Positions 55,364 to 63,526 of a stretch of 64,000 nucleotides of DNA are shown piece after piece. The notes below the pieces were generated by a model. The model made no database searches and had not been told where the DNA came from. It worked only from the letters and a program-made list of their open reading frames with translations. The translations under genes and the position numbers were made by a program. How positions within the stretch are numbered: position 1 is the first letter of the stretch; each line of letters starts with the position of its first letter. Origin of the DNA: Terriglobia bacterium (GTDB lineage Bacteria; Acidobacteriota; Terriglobia; Terriglobales; Acidobacteriaceae); assembly GCA_020073385.1 (NCBI GenBank), contig JAIQFH010000011.1, positions 62,001 to 126,000 on the forward strand. The letters run 5' to 3'.

Positions 55364-55849
55364 CTAGCGGCTCCGCTCGGGTTTGGAGTCATTCTGGTCG
55401 ATCCACTTCGACAGGAAAGCGCTTTGGTGTTTGTGGAATCCAATTGTCTCGTAGAGATGCAACGCCGCGCTGTTCCCTTCCATAACTTCGAGATGAAGCG
55501 TTCTTACCCCGAGTTGCCGGGCGGCATCTTCCAGGAAAGCCATGGACTTCTTACCCCAGCCGCGGCCGCGATATTCCTCGCGCAAGTAGAACTCGTCGAC
55601 GAAGGCATCACGGCCCAACCATTCGAGACTGTAGCCGAAGCAAAGTACCGCGTACCCGACAGGAGAATCGCCGTCGAGAATGAGCCATGCGCGACCGAAG
55701 TTAGGATTCTGCAGCAGCGCGATGAGACCAGCACGCGCCTTCCCGCGATCGTACCCGTGGCCGTCGAAAGCGTAGTACGCCTGCATGAAGTCGAGGAGCA
55801 GCTCGGCGTCGGATGCTTCGGCGACACGGAATTGCGGCCCGTCCGGCAT
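55364..55849 (-). CDS. GNAT-family N-acetyltransferase
   Basis: A 161-residue acetyltransferase. The acetyl-CoA loop reads LREEYRGRGWGKKSMAFLEDAAR (about 93-115) and the core ends with LEVMEGNSAALHLYETIGFHKHQS. Substrate is unknown. A short charged tail (QNDSKPERSR) ends the protein. It is monocistronic. Confidence 0.88.
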   Translation of the reverse strand: MPDGPQFRVAEASDAELLLDFMQAYYAFDGHGYDRGKARAGLIALLQNPNFGRAWLILDGDSPVGYAVLCFGYSLEWLGRDAFVDEFYLREEYRGRGWGKKSMAFLEDAARQLGVRTLHLEVMEGNSAALHLYETIGFHKHQSAFLSKWIDQNDSKPERSR

Positions 55850-56072
55850 GAGATTTTAGCGGACTGCCGCGCAGAAAGCGTTAGTGGTGAAAACGCGCCG
55901 ATCCTTATTTCAAGAAACTCAACCACGGTAAAGTCATTTTGCTTTTCTCTGCGCTCTCTGCGGCAGTTCTCGGCGACCTCCGGGTTCTGAGCTCTTGTTC
56001 TTCCCGTCCGGCCAAACTATCTGATGCCACGGTTCACCTCTGCCAATCGCTCGAAATCTGTACGACAGCCCA

Positions 56073-57254
56073 CTAGACCACATTCTCGAGCGCGAGCGCC
56101 ATCCCCATGCCGCCGCTGACGCACAGCGTGGCCACACCTTTCTTTGTGTTGCGCTTCAGCATCTCGTGCAGGAGCGTCACCGTGATGCGAGTTCCAGTGC
56201 AGCCGATGGGATGTCCCAGCGCTATTGCGCCGCCGTTGACATTAAGTCGATCGCGATTGAAGTTCAGTACGCGATCACAGGCCAGCACCTGGGCGGCGAA
56301 GGCTTCGTTCAATTCGACCAGGCCGAATTCGTGCAGCCGAAGGTTGTGCTTGTCTGCGAGCTTTTGGAGTGCCGGCACTGGACCGATACCCATCGTGCGC
56401 GGATCGACTCCGGCGGAAGCAACGGCGGCGATCCGGGCCAGCGGCTTGAGATTGTTCTGCTTCACGAAGTGTTCGCTGGCAATGACCATGGCCGCCGCAC
56501 CGTCGGTGATACCCGAAGAGTTTCCCGCCGAGATGGTTCCGGTCTTGGAAAAAACAGGAGCTAGCTTAGCGAGTTTCTCCAAACTCGCGTCGGGGAACGG
56601 ATGCTCGTCGCGGGCGAAGGTGACTGTTCCCTTCTTACCCTCGATCGTTACTGGGACAATCTCCGCGTCCAGGCGTCCGGCGGTGATAGCGCGGGCGGCA
56701 CGGGTTTGTGACACGAGGGCGAATTCGTCTTGCTCGTCGCGCGTGATCTTGTACTGTTCGGCCAGAACTTCCGCCGTTTCGCCCATGACCATCTTGGCGA
56801 GGGGGCAGAAGAATCCATCGCGATACATGCCGTCGACGAGTTCCTGATTGCCAAGACGGTATCCCCAGCGCGCTCCGTCGAGATAATAAGGAAGCCGCGA
56901 CATGGACTCGGTGCCACCAGCAAGGATGCAACTCGACTCGCCGAGCAGGATCGCCTGGTAGGCGAGCGCGATCGACTTCATTCCCGACGCGCAAGCCTTG
57001 TTCACCGTGAAGGCGGGGACTTCCTGCGGCACGCCGCTGCGAACCGAAATCTGACGGGCTGGATTCGGCCCGCCGCCTGCCTGACGGGCGTTGCCGAAGA
57101 TCGTCTCTTCGATCTGATCGGGGCGAACGTTGGCTCGCTCCAGGGCGGCCTTCGCGGCGACCACGCCCATGTCGGCTGCGGTCTGCGTGGCGAGCGAACC
57201 ACCGAATTTGCCAATCGGTGTGCGGACTGCGGAGAGGATGTAGACCGGTTGCAC
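56073..57254 (-). CDS. Acetyl-CoA acetyltransferase (thiolase II)
   Basis: A 393-residue thiolase. VNKACASGMKSIALAYQAILLG holds the nucleophilic Cys (about 89), GHPIGCTGTRI the catalytic His (about 350), and CVSGGMGMALALE the second Cys (about 380). It condenses two acetyl-CoA to acetoacetyl-CoA or acts in degradation, and could feed PHA or fatty acid metabolism. It stands alone. Confidence 0.95.
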   Translation of the reverse strand: MQPVYILSAVRTPIGKFGGSLATQTAADMGVVAAKAALERANVRPDQIEETIFGNARQAGGGPNPARQISVRSGVPQEVPAFTVNKACASGMKSIALAYQAILLGESSCILAGGTESMSRLPYYLDGARWGYRLGNQELVDGMYRDGFFCPLAKMVMGETAEVLAEQYKITRDEQDEFALVSQTRAARAITAGRLDAEIVPVTIEGKKGTVTFARDEHPFPDASLEKLAKLAPVFSKTGTISAGNSSGITDGAAAMVIASEHFVKQNNLKPLARIAAVASAGVDPRTMGIGPVPALQKLADKHNLRLHEFGLVELNEAFAAQVLACDRVLNFNRDRLNVNGGAIALGHPIGCTGTRITVTLLHEMLKRNTKKGVATLCVSGGMGMALALENVV

Positions 57255-57413
57255 TTGCGACCTCCCGAACCTTGTGAGTCTAGCAGGAGTACAGAATCCC
57301 TTGAAAAGTCATCCAGAAGATGAAACCTGGCCGTTAGGTATACCATCTACTGAACAGCACAATCTTCAACCACCAGCTAACTTCGTCCTTCACCAATTGC
57401 CAGGAGGCGCTCC

Positions 57414-58289
57414 ATGTCCTACGTTGATGTCGGAAAAGAGAATTCCACTTCCATCCATCTTTATTATGAAGACCACGGTTCCGGACAGCCTGTGGTGCTG
57501 ATCCACGGCTATCCGCTCAGCAGCGCGTCATGGGAAAAACAGGTGCCAGTCCTGCTCGACGCTGGATATCGCGTGATCGCCTATGACAGGCGCGGATTCG
57601 GCAAATCGAGCCAACCTACAACCGGATACAACTACGACACCTTCGCAGAAGATCTCCATCACCTGATCACGCACTTGAAGCTGAAGGATTTCGTTCTTGT
57701 CGGTTTCTCGATGGGCGGCGGAGAAGTGGCCCGCTATATCGGAAAGCACGGAACGAAGCATGTCAGCAAGGCGGTGATCATGGGCGGCGTTCCTCCGTAT
57801 CTGCTCAAGACCGCAGACAATCCCGAGGGCGTTGACGGTGCGGTGTTTGAAGGAATCGAGAAGGCGGTGTCCGCGGATCGCTACGCGTTCTTCACCAAGT
57901 TCTTCATGGACTTCTACAACACTGACGTTCACCTGGGAACGCGCGTCAGCGAGCAGGCGATTCAGGCGAGTTGGAACACCGCTGCGATCGCTTCCGCCCA
58001 CGCGAGTCTGGCGTGCGTGCCTACGTGGCATGAAGATTTCCGCAAGGATGTGGCGAAGATCGACGTGCCAACGCTGGTGATCCACGGCGACTCGGACCGC
58101 ATCGTGCCGTTTTCGGCGGCTGGGCAAAGAACTGCACAGCTGATCAAGGGCGCGGAGTTGGTCGTGATCAAGGACGGTCCGCACAACGTCGCATGGACGC
58201 ACGCCGAAGAAGTGAATGCGGCGCTTGTGAAGTTCCTGGGAAAGAAAGCTGCGCAAACGGATCGGACGAAAGAACAAGCCGTCGCGTAA
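57414..58289 (+). CDS. Alpha/beta hydrolase, non-heme chloroperoxidase type
   Basis: A 291-residue hydrolase: PVVLIHGYPLSSASWEKQ (oxyanion), GFGKSSQPTTGYNYDTFAEDLHHLI, LVGFSMGGGEVARYIG with nucleophile Ser, LVIHGDSDRIVPF with Asp, and GPHNVAWTHAEEVN with His. This is the cofactor-free haloperoxidase/esterase subgroup. Substrate unknown. Divergent from the thiolase gene. Confidence 0.92.
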   Translation: MSYVDVGKENSTSIHLYYEDHGSGQPVVLIHGYPLSSASWEKQVPVLLDAGYRVIAYDRRGFGKSSQPTTGYNYDTFAEDLHHLITHLKLKDFVLVGFSMGGGEVARYIGKHGTKHVSKAVIMGGVPPYLLKTADNPEGVDGAVFEGIEKAVSADRYAFFTKFFMDFYNTDVHLGTRVSEQAIQASWNTAAIASAHASLACVPTWHEDFRKDVAKIDVPTLVIHGDSDRIVPFSAAGQRTAQLIKGAELVVIKDGPHNVAWTHAEEVNAALVKFLGKKAAQTDRTKEQAVA

Positions 58290-58302
58290 TGCACTCCACG
58301 CT

Positions 58303-58422
58303 TGTCATCCTGAGGAGCGCTTTTTGCGACGAAGGATCTATGCACCTTGCCTGCGCTATTACTGCTGTCAACAATTTGCATAGGTCCTTCGGCCCGCAAA
58401 GAACGCGGGCCTCAGGATGACA
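58303..58422. repeat. Inverted repeat TGTCATCCTGAGG..CCTCAGGATGACA
   Basis: About 120 bp with perfect outer arms TGTCATCCTGAGG and CCTCAGGATGACA, and an inner gacgaaggatctatgca/tgcataggtccttcg pair. It lies just after the hydrolase stop. Confidence 0.75.
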
Positions 58423-58655
58423 ACTCACGAATAGAGTTTCATTTCGGGAATGGGTGCGGTTCGGGGGTACCCCCTCCCCCTCCCGGTCTATTGGAATCAG
58501 CGATAAAGCGGAAAATCTCGAAGTAATCTATGGCGCTCAATAACTTAGGGGCAAAATCTTGAGCCGCAAGGACTTAGGCCCTGTCGGCCGATTCCTGCTT
58601 ACACTGCTTTCGCTTTGGCTATGATCTGCGCTTTTGAATTTGGGCGCAAGGGCGA
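58423..58655. other. Intergenic with G/C-tract repeat
   Basis: Contains gggtaccccctccccctccc and further phrases (gccgcaaggacttag, aacttaggggcaaaat) that fit a repeat family I recall from related genomes. No coding frame. Confidence 0.35.
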
Positions 58656-59039
58656 ATGTCACATCAGGCTGTGAGTTTCGTCACCACGGCACGCCGGAGA
58701 ACTAGAGAAACGCCCCCGCGTCTATTTTCTGTCGTCCCCTCCGGGACTAGTTCCGGTTTCTTGCGCTTACCCAGCGCTTGCGCGCTGGGCTGCATTCTTT
58801 CGCCGCTTTGCGGCTGGGCACCTGAAAACCTGGCGACAGGCATCGGCGCCGATCCCGAGGCCCGCGCCACCGATGCGCAATTCTGGAGGACCGCCAAAGT
58901 CGTCCTGCCCACACCGAAAGAAATCGTCACCATGCGCCTTGATGCCGACCTGCTGCGATGGTTCCGCCGCGAGCGCGGATACCAGACCCGTATCAACGCC
59001 ATCCTGCGCGCCTACATGGAAGCGCAGGAGTCGGCCTAG
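58656..59039 (+). CDS. BrnA-like antitoxin, orphan, start uncertain
   Basis: The C-terminal 70 residues, ADPEARATDAQFWRTAKVVLP then KEIVTMRLDADLLRWFRRERG and YQTRINAILRAYMEAQ, match BrnA antitoxins (ribbon-helix-helix). The N-terminal half is Ser/Arg-rich, repeat-like and probably not original, so the true start may be later, near 58840. No BrnT toxin frame is adjacent. It may be a leftover of a lost toxin-antitoxin pair or a solitary regulator. Confidence 0.6.
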   Translation: MSHQAVSFVTTARRRTRETPPRLFSVVPSGTSSGFLRLPSACALGCILSPLCGWAPENLATGIGADPEARATDAQFWRTAKVVLPTPKEIVTMRLDADLLRWFRRERGYQTRINAILRAYMEAQESA

Positions 59040-59268
59040 CTTTCTTGAGAATCTTTAGAAGGAAAGGTCCGGTTTGACCCACCCTTTGCAAAGTGCGCAA
59101 AGGATGGGGCACCCGGCGTTTTTTGGACGGGTGGCCCGCGCTTGTTCTTCTTCCCTTTCCGAAACTGAGGGTGCTCCGGCCTTAACATTCCATGCCTGTC
59201 TCAACATTTCAATCCACATTTCGATCTCACCGTTACAATGCTCTCATAAAACCTTTGGAGGAAAGAGA

Positions 59269-60066
59269 ATGCTGCGCCAGCGTCTTGTCTCATTGCTAGG
59301 TGTCTGTTCGATTACCGGACTTTTGGTTCTGTCCTGCGGCGAAAACGCTGTCGCTCAAGGTGTAACAATAGAGACCATTCAGCGTCTTAAGCGTTCTCTC
59401 GTACCGGTCGTTTGCGTTGGTGTAAATCCTGACTCAAAGCAAGCGTACTTGATCTCGGTGGAAGGAACGGGATTCGTTGTCGCTGATGACGGCAGTTTCG
59501 TAACGGCTGGGCACGTAGCAAAGGGTCTATTCGTGACGGGCCGAGTTCCCGTGTGCGCAATACAAGCAATTTACGTCCCGCGAGATGGATGGGATTCCTC
59601 GAACCCAGATTTTCCGCTTCGACTTATAGGAATCCAGCAATGTTGGTGGAATGATGATACCGATGTCGGAATCTGTACTCTGAAGGAAAACCCTTTTACA
59701 GTCGACGGAATAACTAAGAAGCCAGTGGTTGCGGAATTTGAATCCAAGCCTCAAGCGGAGGGAACAGCAGTAGCCTTCAGCGGATTCCCACTCCAATTTC
59801 TTCAACCGATAACTTCGCAAGGAACAATAGGAGCTTACAGGAGTGTGGTGGGCGACAACCTTGGTCCGAGAGACTTGATAGTAGACAAGAACGCTTGGCC
59901 CGGAGCGAGCGGCAGTCCGGTATATACGGACAAGGGCATGATCGTTGGAATCCTGATTCAGCGAGGCTTCAATGACGCCTCCGGCTTGGCGTTCGTCCGC
60001 ACTACTCCCTACGTTCAAAAGTTCCTAGCTGACAACAAGACAGAACGCGAGAAGGACACAAAGTAG
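59269..60066 (+). CDS. Secreted trypsin-like serine protease
   Basis: A 265-residue protein with a signal peptide (MLRQRLVSLLGVCSITGLLVLSCGENAVAQ; a lipobox-like LSC is present, so it may be a lipoprotein). S1-fold motifs: TAGHVAKG (His), DDTDVGICTL (Asp), WPGASGSPVYTDKG (Ser of GxSGxP). The frame goes back to 59074, but Met at 59269 has a strong GGAGGA ribosome binding site. Single-domain protease of the DegP/HtrA-less type, without PDZ. Substrate unknown. Confidence 0.88.
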   Translation: MLRQRLVSLLGVCSITGLLVLSCGENAVAQGVTIETIQRLKRSLVPVVCVGVNPDSKQAYLISVEGTGFVVADDGSFVTAGHVAKGLFVTGRVPVCAIQAIYVPRDGWDSSNPDFPLRLIGIQQCWWNDDTDVGICTLKENPFTVDGITKKPVVAEFESKPQAEGTAVAFSGFPLQFLQPITSQGTIGAYRSVVGDNLGPRDLIVDKNAWPGASGSPVYTDKGMIVGILIQRGFNDASGLAFVRTTPYVQKFLADNKTEREKDTK

Positions 60067-60158
60067 CCGTTTCTTCAGCGTGGACTTGAGCTCGGCGGGT
60101 AGGGGGCTGGCCCGTCCTTTCGCACGGAACTCCTCTTAGGATTGTGCCCCGGGCGTTC

Positions 60159-60446
60159 TCATTTCAATGCGGCTTCGATACTCCGTCTCGCGGCTGTCAG
60201 CTTGTCGATCCTTTGCTGATCTTGCGGGTTTGCCTCAGAGATGCGCCTAATCATGTCACTCAGCGCGGTCTGAAGGTAATGACGGCCTTCCTCGGTGATC
60301 GACATCATAAACAGTTCCTGGCGATCGGAGTCGAAATTCGTTCCGTTCTCTGCGACGGACAGGCCGTCAAGGACTAATCTCTTAATCATCGTCTGGGCAG
60401 GTTGCTTCCCCTGCGAGAACTGAATGAGTGCTGCCACTTTGGACAT
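60159..60446 (-). CDS. Small MarR-like protein, unknown
   Basis: A 95-residue protein with MIKRLVLDGLSVAENGTNFDSDRQELFMMSITEEGRHYLQTALSDMIRRISE, which looks like the wing and C-terminal helices of a MarR-type winged helix but lacks a full DNA-binding helix. It may be a partial regulator or a distinct small family. Confidence 0.5.
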   Translation of the reverse strand: MSKVAALIQFSQGKQPAQTMIKRLVLDGLSVAENGTNFDSDRQELFMMSITEEGRHYLQTALSDMIRRISEANPQDQQRIDKLTAARRSIEAALK

Positions 60447-60791
60447 AAATTGATGTTATTTCGAAGGTCTGAGACGACGAAGTGTTCCTAATCACAGAAG
60501 CTTGTGTGGCTGGCTGGTGGCCCACTCAAGACGGTTTGACTTGAGTCGGGACGTAGAGAACTGGGCAAGCCAACGTCGAAATAATTCAGTTAAGAATCCT
60601 TCCAGTTACCCACAGTCTCGAAACGAGAAAGAAAAACCACTCAGATAGGGTGGGCCACCCGGCCCCATGGATGTCCCCGTGTTTCCGACACGTGTTCGGA
60701 TGACTTTCCTGAAACGCTGAGCCAATTCCTCTTCGAATTTCGCCTTAAGGAGTAGAAGGGCCTACACAATCCATTCCAAACAGGAGGAACC
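60447..60791. other. Intergenic with GGCCCACTCAAG repeat
   Basis: No gene. The inverted ggcccactcaag..cttgagtcggg (60519-60550) belongs to the repeat at 61298-61332. Further ggtgggccacccgg at about 60647. Confidence 0.4.
60519..60550. repeat. Hairpin GGCCCACTCAAG..CTTGAGTCGGG
   Basis: Short inverted repeat, partial copy of the 61298-61332 hairpin. Confidence 0.6.
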
Positions 60792-61271
60792 ATGCCTAGA
60801 GGGTTCAGAATCAAGCTGATGTCCGCTGTTGTGGTTTTGTTTTCGGGTCTGAGTGCGATGGCACAAAGTCGCACGCTGCAGGGAACGTACATCGATAACC
60901 AAGTTAGTGTCTCAACCGGCATTCCGGCTGGGACGATGGTGGCGATCGGGAATCCGATCACCGTCAGCTGCACGCCGTCATTCAAGACTGGGTGCACCGT
61001 TGTGGCAGATATGTGGGCTTCCAACGGCTCTGGAAGCACCACCGGCAATCAATTCGAGCTGTGCCTGTTTGTGGACGGGGCAAGAGCAGACGCTTACTGC
61101 TATGGCTACCAGGGAATAACCCCCGCGGATGGTACCTGGGTCATGGCCACGAGCTCGCAGAGTTTGAGCGGATTGACAAGCGGCAGCCACACCGTGCAGG
61201 CGTACTTCTGGTCCAGGTATGGGTGCACCGTGATTGGCCGCCACTTCAACTACATGGTGTACAACCCATAG
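60792..61271 (+). CDS. Small secreted protein, cysteine-containing, unknown
   Basis: A 159-residue protein with signal peptide (LMSAVVVLFSGLSAMAQS). The mature part is Gly/Ser/Thr-rich with five Cys (VSCTPSFKTGCTV, LCLFVDG, AYCYGY, RYGCTVIG) and looks like an Ig- or carbohydrate-binding-like beta fold. GGAGGA precedes the ATG. No family recognised. It is flanked on both sides by hairpin repeats of one type. Confidence 0.65.
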   Translation: MPRGFRIKLMSAVVVLFSGLSAMAQSRTLQGTYIDNQVSVSTGIPAGTMVAIGNPITVSCTPSFKTGCTVVADMWASNGSGSTTGNQFELCLFVDGARADAYCYGYQGITPADGTWVMATSSQSLSGLTSGSHTVQAYFWSRYGCTVIGRHFNYMVYNP

Positions 61272-61297
61272 GTTTCGAAACAGGGGAGGGGACGGGT

Positions 61298-61332
61298 GGC
61301 CCATTCAAGCCCGATGTTGGCTTGAGTGGGCC
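61298..61332 (+). terminator. Hairpin GGCCCATTCAAGCC..GGCTTGAGTGGGCC
   Basis: 14 bp arms with one mismatch and a 7 bp loop, 27 bp after the stop of the small secreted protein. It is a dispersed repeat that may work as a transcription end; no T-run follows, so it would not be a classic intrinsic terminator. Confidence 0.4.
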
Positions 61333-61421
61333 AGTTCAGCGACTGGACAGAGTCTTCCAGCTCGCTCGCGTTTGCGTTCGGTCTATTCGGACTCGATTTC
61401 AATTCGTTCCTCGGCCGGAAA

Positions 61422-62093
61422 CTAGGGCCGTGACGGCTGCGAGTCTTTCGTGGCGGCTTGTCTTCGTGCAGGGGCGTAAGTCCAGTAAAGCTTCTGGGGA
61501 TCGATGAGTTTCTGCTCATCCGGAGCCAGATCTGCAGGCGCGCAATTGAGGCCCAAGTCCCTGATCTGGCGGACCATTCCCGGCGGATCGAAAGCCCAGG
61601 TGCGGCCGTCGGCGGTGCGGACGTGCGCGACAAAGGCGACCAGCATCACCAGTTGGCCCGCTTCCGATTCCAGTGCCGGGAAGCGGTTGCTCTCCCGCAC
61701 CTCAATGTGGGTGGCAGAGTCCACGAGACGGGTTACCGAGAGGGTTCGGATGCGATCGCCCCAAACGTCGAAGAGCATGTAACGGACTTCGACGGCGGAG
61801 ATCGCCTGCTTCGGGGAGACGGTTGCAACCGGCACGAAATAGTGCACTCCTTCTTTTTCGTCCAGACGCGGAAAGACGCCGGCGCGCTCCAGGCGTGCGG
61901 GAGCATTCGGATCATCAACGACGAACCAAGTGCGTTTGAGAGAAGAATCCTGGTTCATCCATCCACCAATGGTGCGGACGGAAACGCTGCCGCCGTCATC
62001 CTGATGAACCTGAAGGGCCGGGTCGCCGCTGTTTTGGGCGACCACGTACGGAATAGAAAGGAACAGCACCACCACCGCCATGAAGCCGCGCAT
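61422..62093 (-). CDS. Secreted protein, unknown function
   Basis: A 223-residue protein with signal peptide (MAVVVLFLSIPYVVAQ). The mature part includes VHQDDGGSVSVRTIGGWMNQDSSLKRTWFVVDDPNAPARLERAGVFPRL and FDVWGDRIRTLSVTRLVD. It is a soluble periplasmic candidate without a recognised family. Start at 62093 has a GGAG upstream. Confidence 0.65.
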   Translation of the reverse strand: MRGFMAVVVLFLSIPYVVAQNSGDPALQVHQDDGGSVSVRTIGGWMNQDSSLKRTWFVVDDPNAPARLERAGVFPRLDEKEGVHYFVPVATVSPKQAISAVEVRYMLFDVWGDRIRTLSVTRLVDSATHIEVRESNRFPALESEAGQLVMLVAFVAHVRTADGRTWAFDPPGMVRQIRDLGLNCAPADLAPDEQKLIDPQKLYWTYAPARRQAATKDSQPSRP

Positions 62094-62290
62094 ATCGAAC
62101 TCCTTCTGCGTGAGGAACGCGCCAATCTAGTGCCCTTGCGGGGCGATGTCAGTGATTGTACGCAGGTGCTTGCTGGCGACAAGGTCAGGTGGACGATTGT
62201 TCACCACGGAGGGCACAGAGGATCACGGGGAGTTGTGCCGGGGAGAGAATGGCAGCAATGGCAGGCTGAGGCGTCCGCCCCTACAGGAGC

Positions 62291-62319
62291 TTGCCTTTCG
62301 GGCTAAGCTCCTGCATAAT
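62291..62319 (+). promoter_or_regulatory. Possible promoter of the rpsP operon
   Basis: TTGCCT (62291-62296), 17 bp spacer, CATAAT (62314-62319). The leader before rpsP is about 50 bases and contains the hairpin CCGGA-CTCT-TCCGG at 62340-62353. Confidence 0.5.
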
Positions 62320-62377
62320 AATAGTTTGTCTTGATCTCGCCGGACTCTTCCGGAACAAGGATATACGTCTCGTGTTA

Positions 62378-62629
62378 ATGATTCGACTGTCGCGCATGGG
62401 TGCGCGCAAACAACCGCACTATCGCATTGTGGTGATTGAGAAGGCTCGGGCGCGCAATGGCCGTCCGGTAGAAGTCGTGGGGACCTACAATCCTCGCACC
62501 AATCCGGCCAGCATCGAGATGAAGCGCGACCGGGTGGATTACTGGGTATCGAAGGGCGCGCAGATGTCGGAGCGGGTGAACAAGCTGTACGCGAAGGCCC
62601 CAGCCGCGGCACCGGCTCCCGCCGCGTAG
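62378..62629 (+). CDS. rpsP: 30S ribosomal protein S16
   Basis: An 83-residue ribosomal protein, MIRLSRMGARKQPHYRIVVIEKARARNGRPVEVVGTYNP then the family end RVDYWVSKGAQMSERV, with an Ala/Pro-rich tail. The frame opens at 62291, but Met at 62378 is the family start. First gene of the rpsP-khpA-rimM-trmD operon. Confidence 0.97.
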   Translation: MIRLSRMGARKQPHYRIVVIEKARARNGRPVEVVGTYNPRTNPASIEMKRDRVDYWVSKGAQMSERVNKLYAKAPAAAPAPAA

Positions 62630-62679
62630 ATTCGACCGCGGCTCCTCAAGTTCAGATCTCGTTTCCACAGTGAGAATTT

Positions 62680-62922
62680 ATGCCTGAATCTTCCGGAGAT
62701 ATTTGTGCGCTCATCGAGTTGATCGCGAAGTCGCTGGTCGACGCGCCTGATGAGGTCTTCGTCGAGAAGTTCGACGATGACGTGATCGAACTGGAAGTCG
62801 CCGAGAGCGACGTCGGCAAAGTGATCGGACGCCAGGGCCGAACGGCGAGGGCATTGCGAGCCCTGCTGAGCGCTGCGGGACATCGGGCGCGTAAACGGTA
62901 TCAGCTCGAGATCATCGAGTAG
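62680..62922 (+). CDS. khpA: KH-domain RNA-binding protein KhpA
   Basis: An 80-residue protein with the KH motif VGKVIGRQGRTARALRALLSAAG and the family N-terminus LIELIAKSLVDAPDEVFVE. It binds RNA and affects small RNAs and cell shape through its partner KhpB in Gram-positive bacteria. It sits between rpsP and rimM as in many genomes. Confidence 0.95.
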   Translation: MPESSGDICALIELIAKSLVDAPDEVFVEKFDDDVIELEVAESDVGKVIGRQGRTARALRALLSAAGHRARKRYQLEIIE

Positions 62923-62928
62923 GGTCTC

Positions 62929-63504
62929 GTGCCGGAATCAACGGAGTTCATCACGTTGGCCCGGGTTGTGAAGACCCAAGGACGGCATGGTGAGGTCGCG
63001 GCAGAGGTTCACAGCGATATTCCCGATCGCTTTACCGTAGGAATGAAGCTGTTCGCGCTGAGCAAGTCGGGCGACTCGCGGCGCGAAGTGGAGATTGAAA
63101 GTCTCTGGCCGCATAAGGGCCTGCTGGTTTTGAAGTTTGTCGGCGTCGATTCGATGTCGGATGCTGAGACTCTGATCGGATCTGAGTTGCAGGTACCAAG
63201 GACTGAGCGCGCAGAGCTGGAGCCGGGCTGGAATTACGTCAGCGATCTGGTTGGATGCGCGGTCTTCGATCACGGAAACGAGATCGGACGGATCGAAGAT
63301 GTGCAGTTCGGAACCGGCGAAGCTCCGCTGCTGACAGTGGCTGGCGCTGGCGGCAAGAAATATGATGTGCCGTTCGCCGAGGCTTACCTGGAAGGCGTAG
63401 ATTTGCCGCGGAAGCAGGTGCGGATGACGCTTCCCGAGGGCATGTTGGAGATCAATGCGCCTCTGACTGCGGAAGAGAAGCAGCATCAGAGAAGCAGGGA
63501 CTAG
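62929..63504 (+). CDS. rimM: Ribosome maturation factor RimM
   Basis: A 191-residue protein started by a GTG at 62929, six bases after the khpA stop. RimM N-terminal domain [29 protein letters not shown] and PRC-barrel with [26 protein letters not shown]. It helps 30S head maturation with S19. Operon order is conserved. Confidence 0.95.
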   Translation: MPESTEFITLARVVKTQGRHGEVAAEVHSDIPDRFTVGMKLFALSKSGDSRREVEIESLWPHKGLLVLKFVGVDSMSDAETLIGSELQVPRTERAELEPGWNYVSDLVGCAVFDHGNEIGRIEDVQFGTGEAPLLTVAGAGGKKYDVPFAEAYLEGVDLPRKQVRMTLPEGMLEINAPLTAEEKQHQRSRD

Positions 63505-63526
63505 GGATCAGTATTCAGGGTTCCGC

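Noticed and set aside
59074-59268. Longer start of the trypsin-like protease
   Set aside because: The upstream part is repeat-like and the Met at 59269 has a strong GGAGGA ribosome binding site plus signal peptide.
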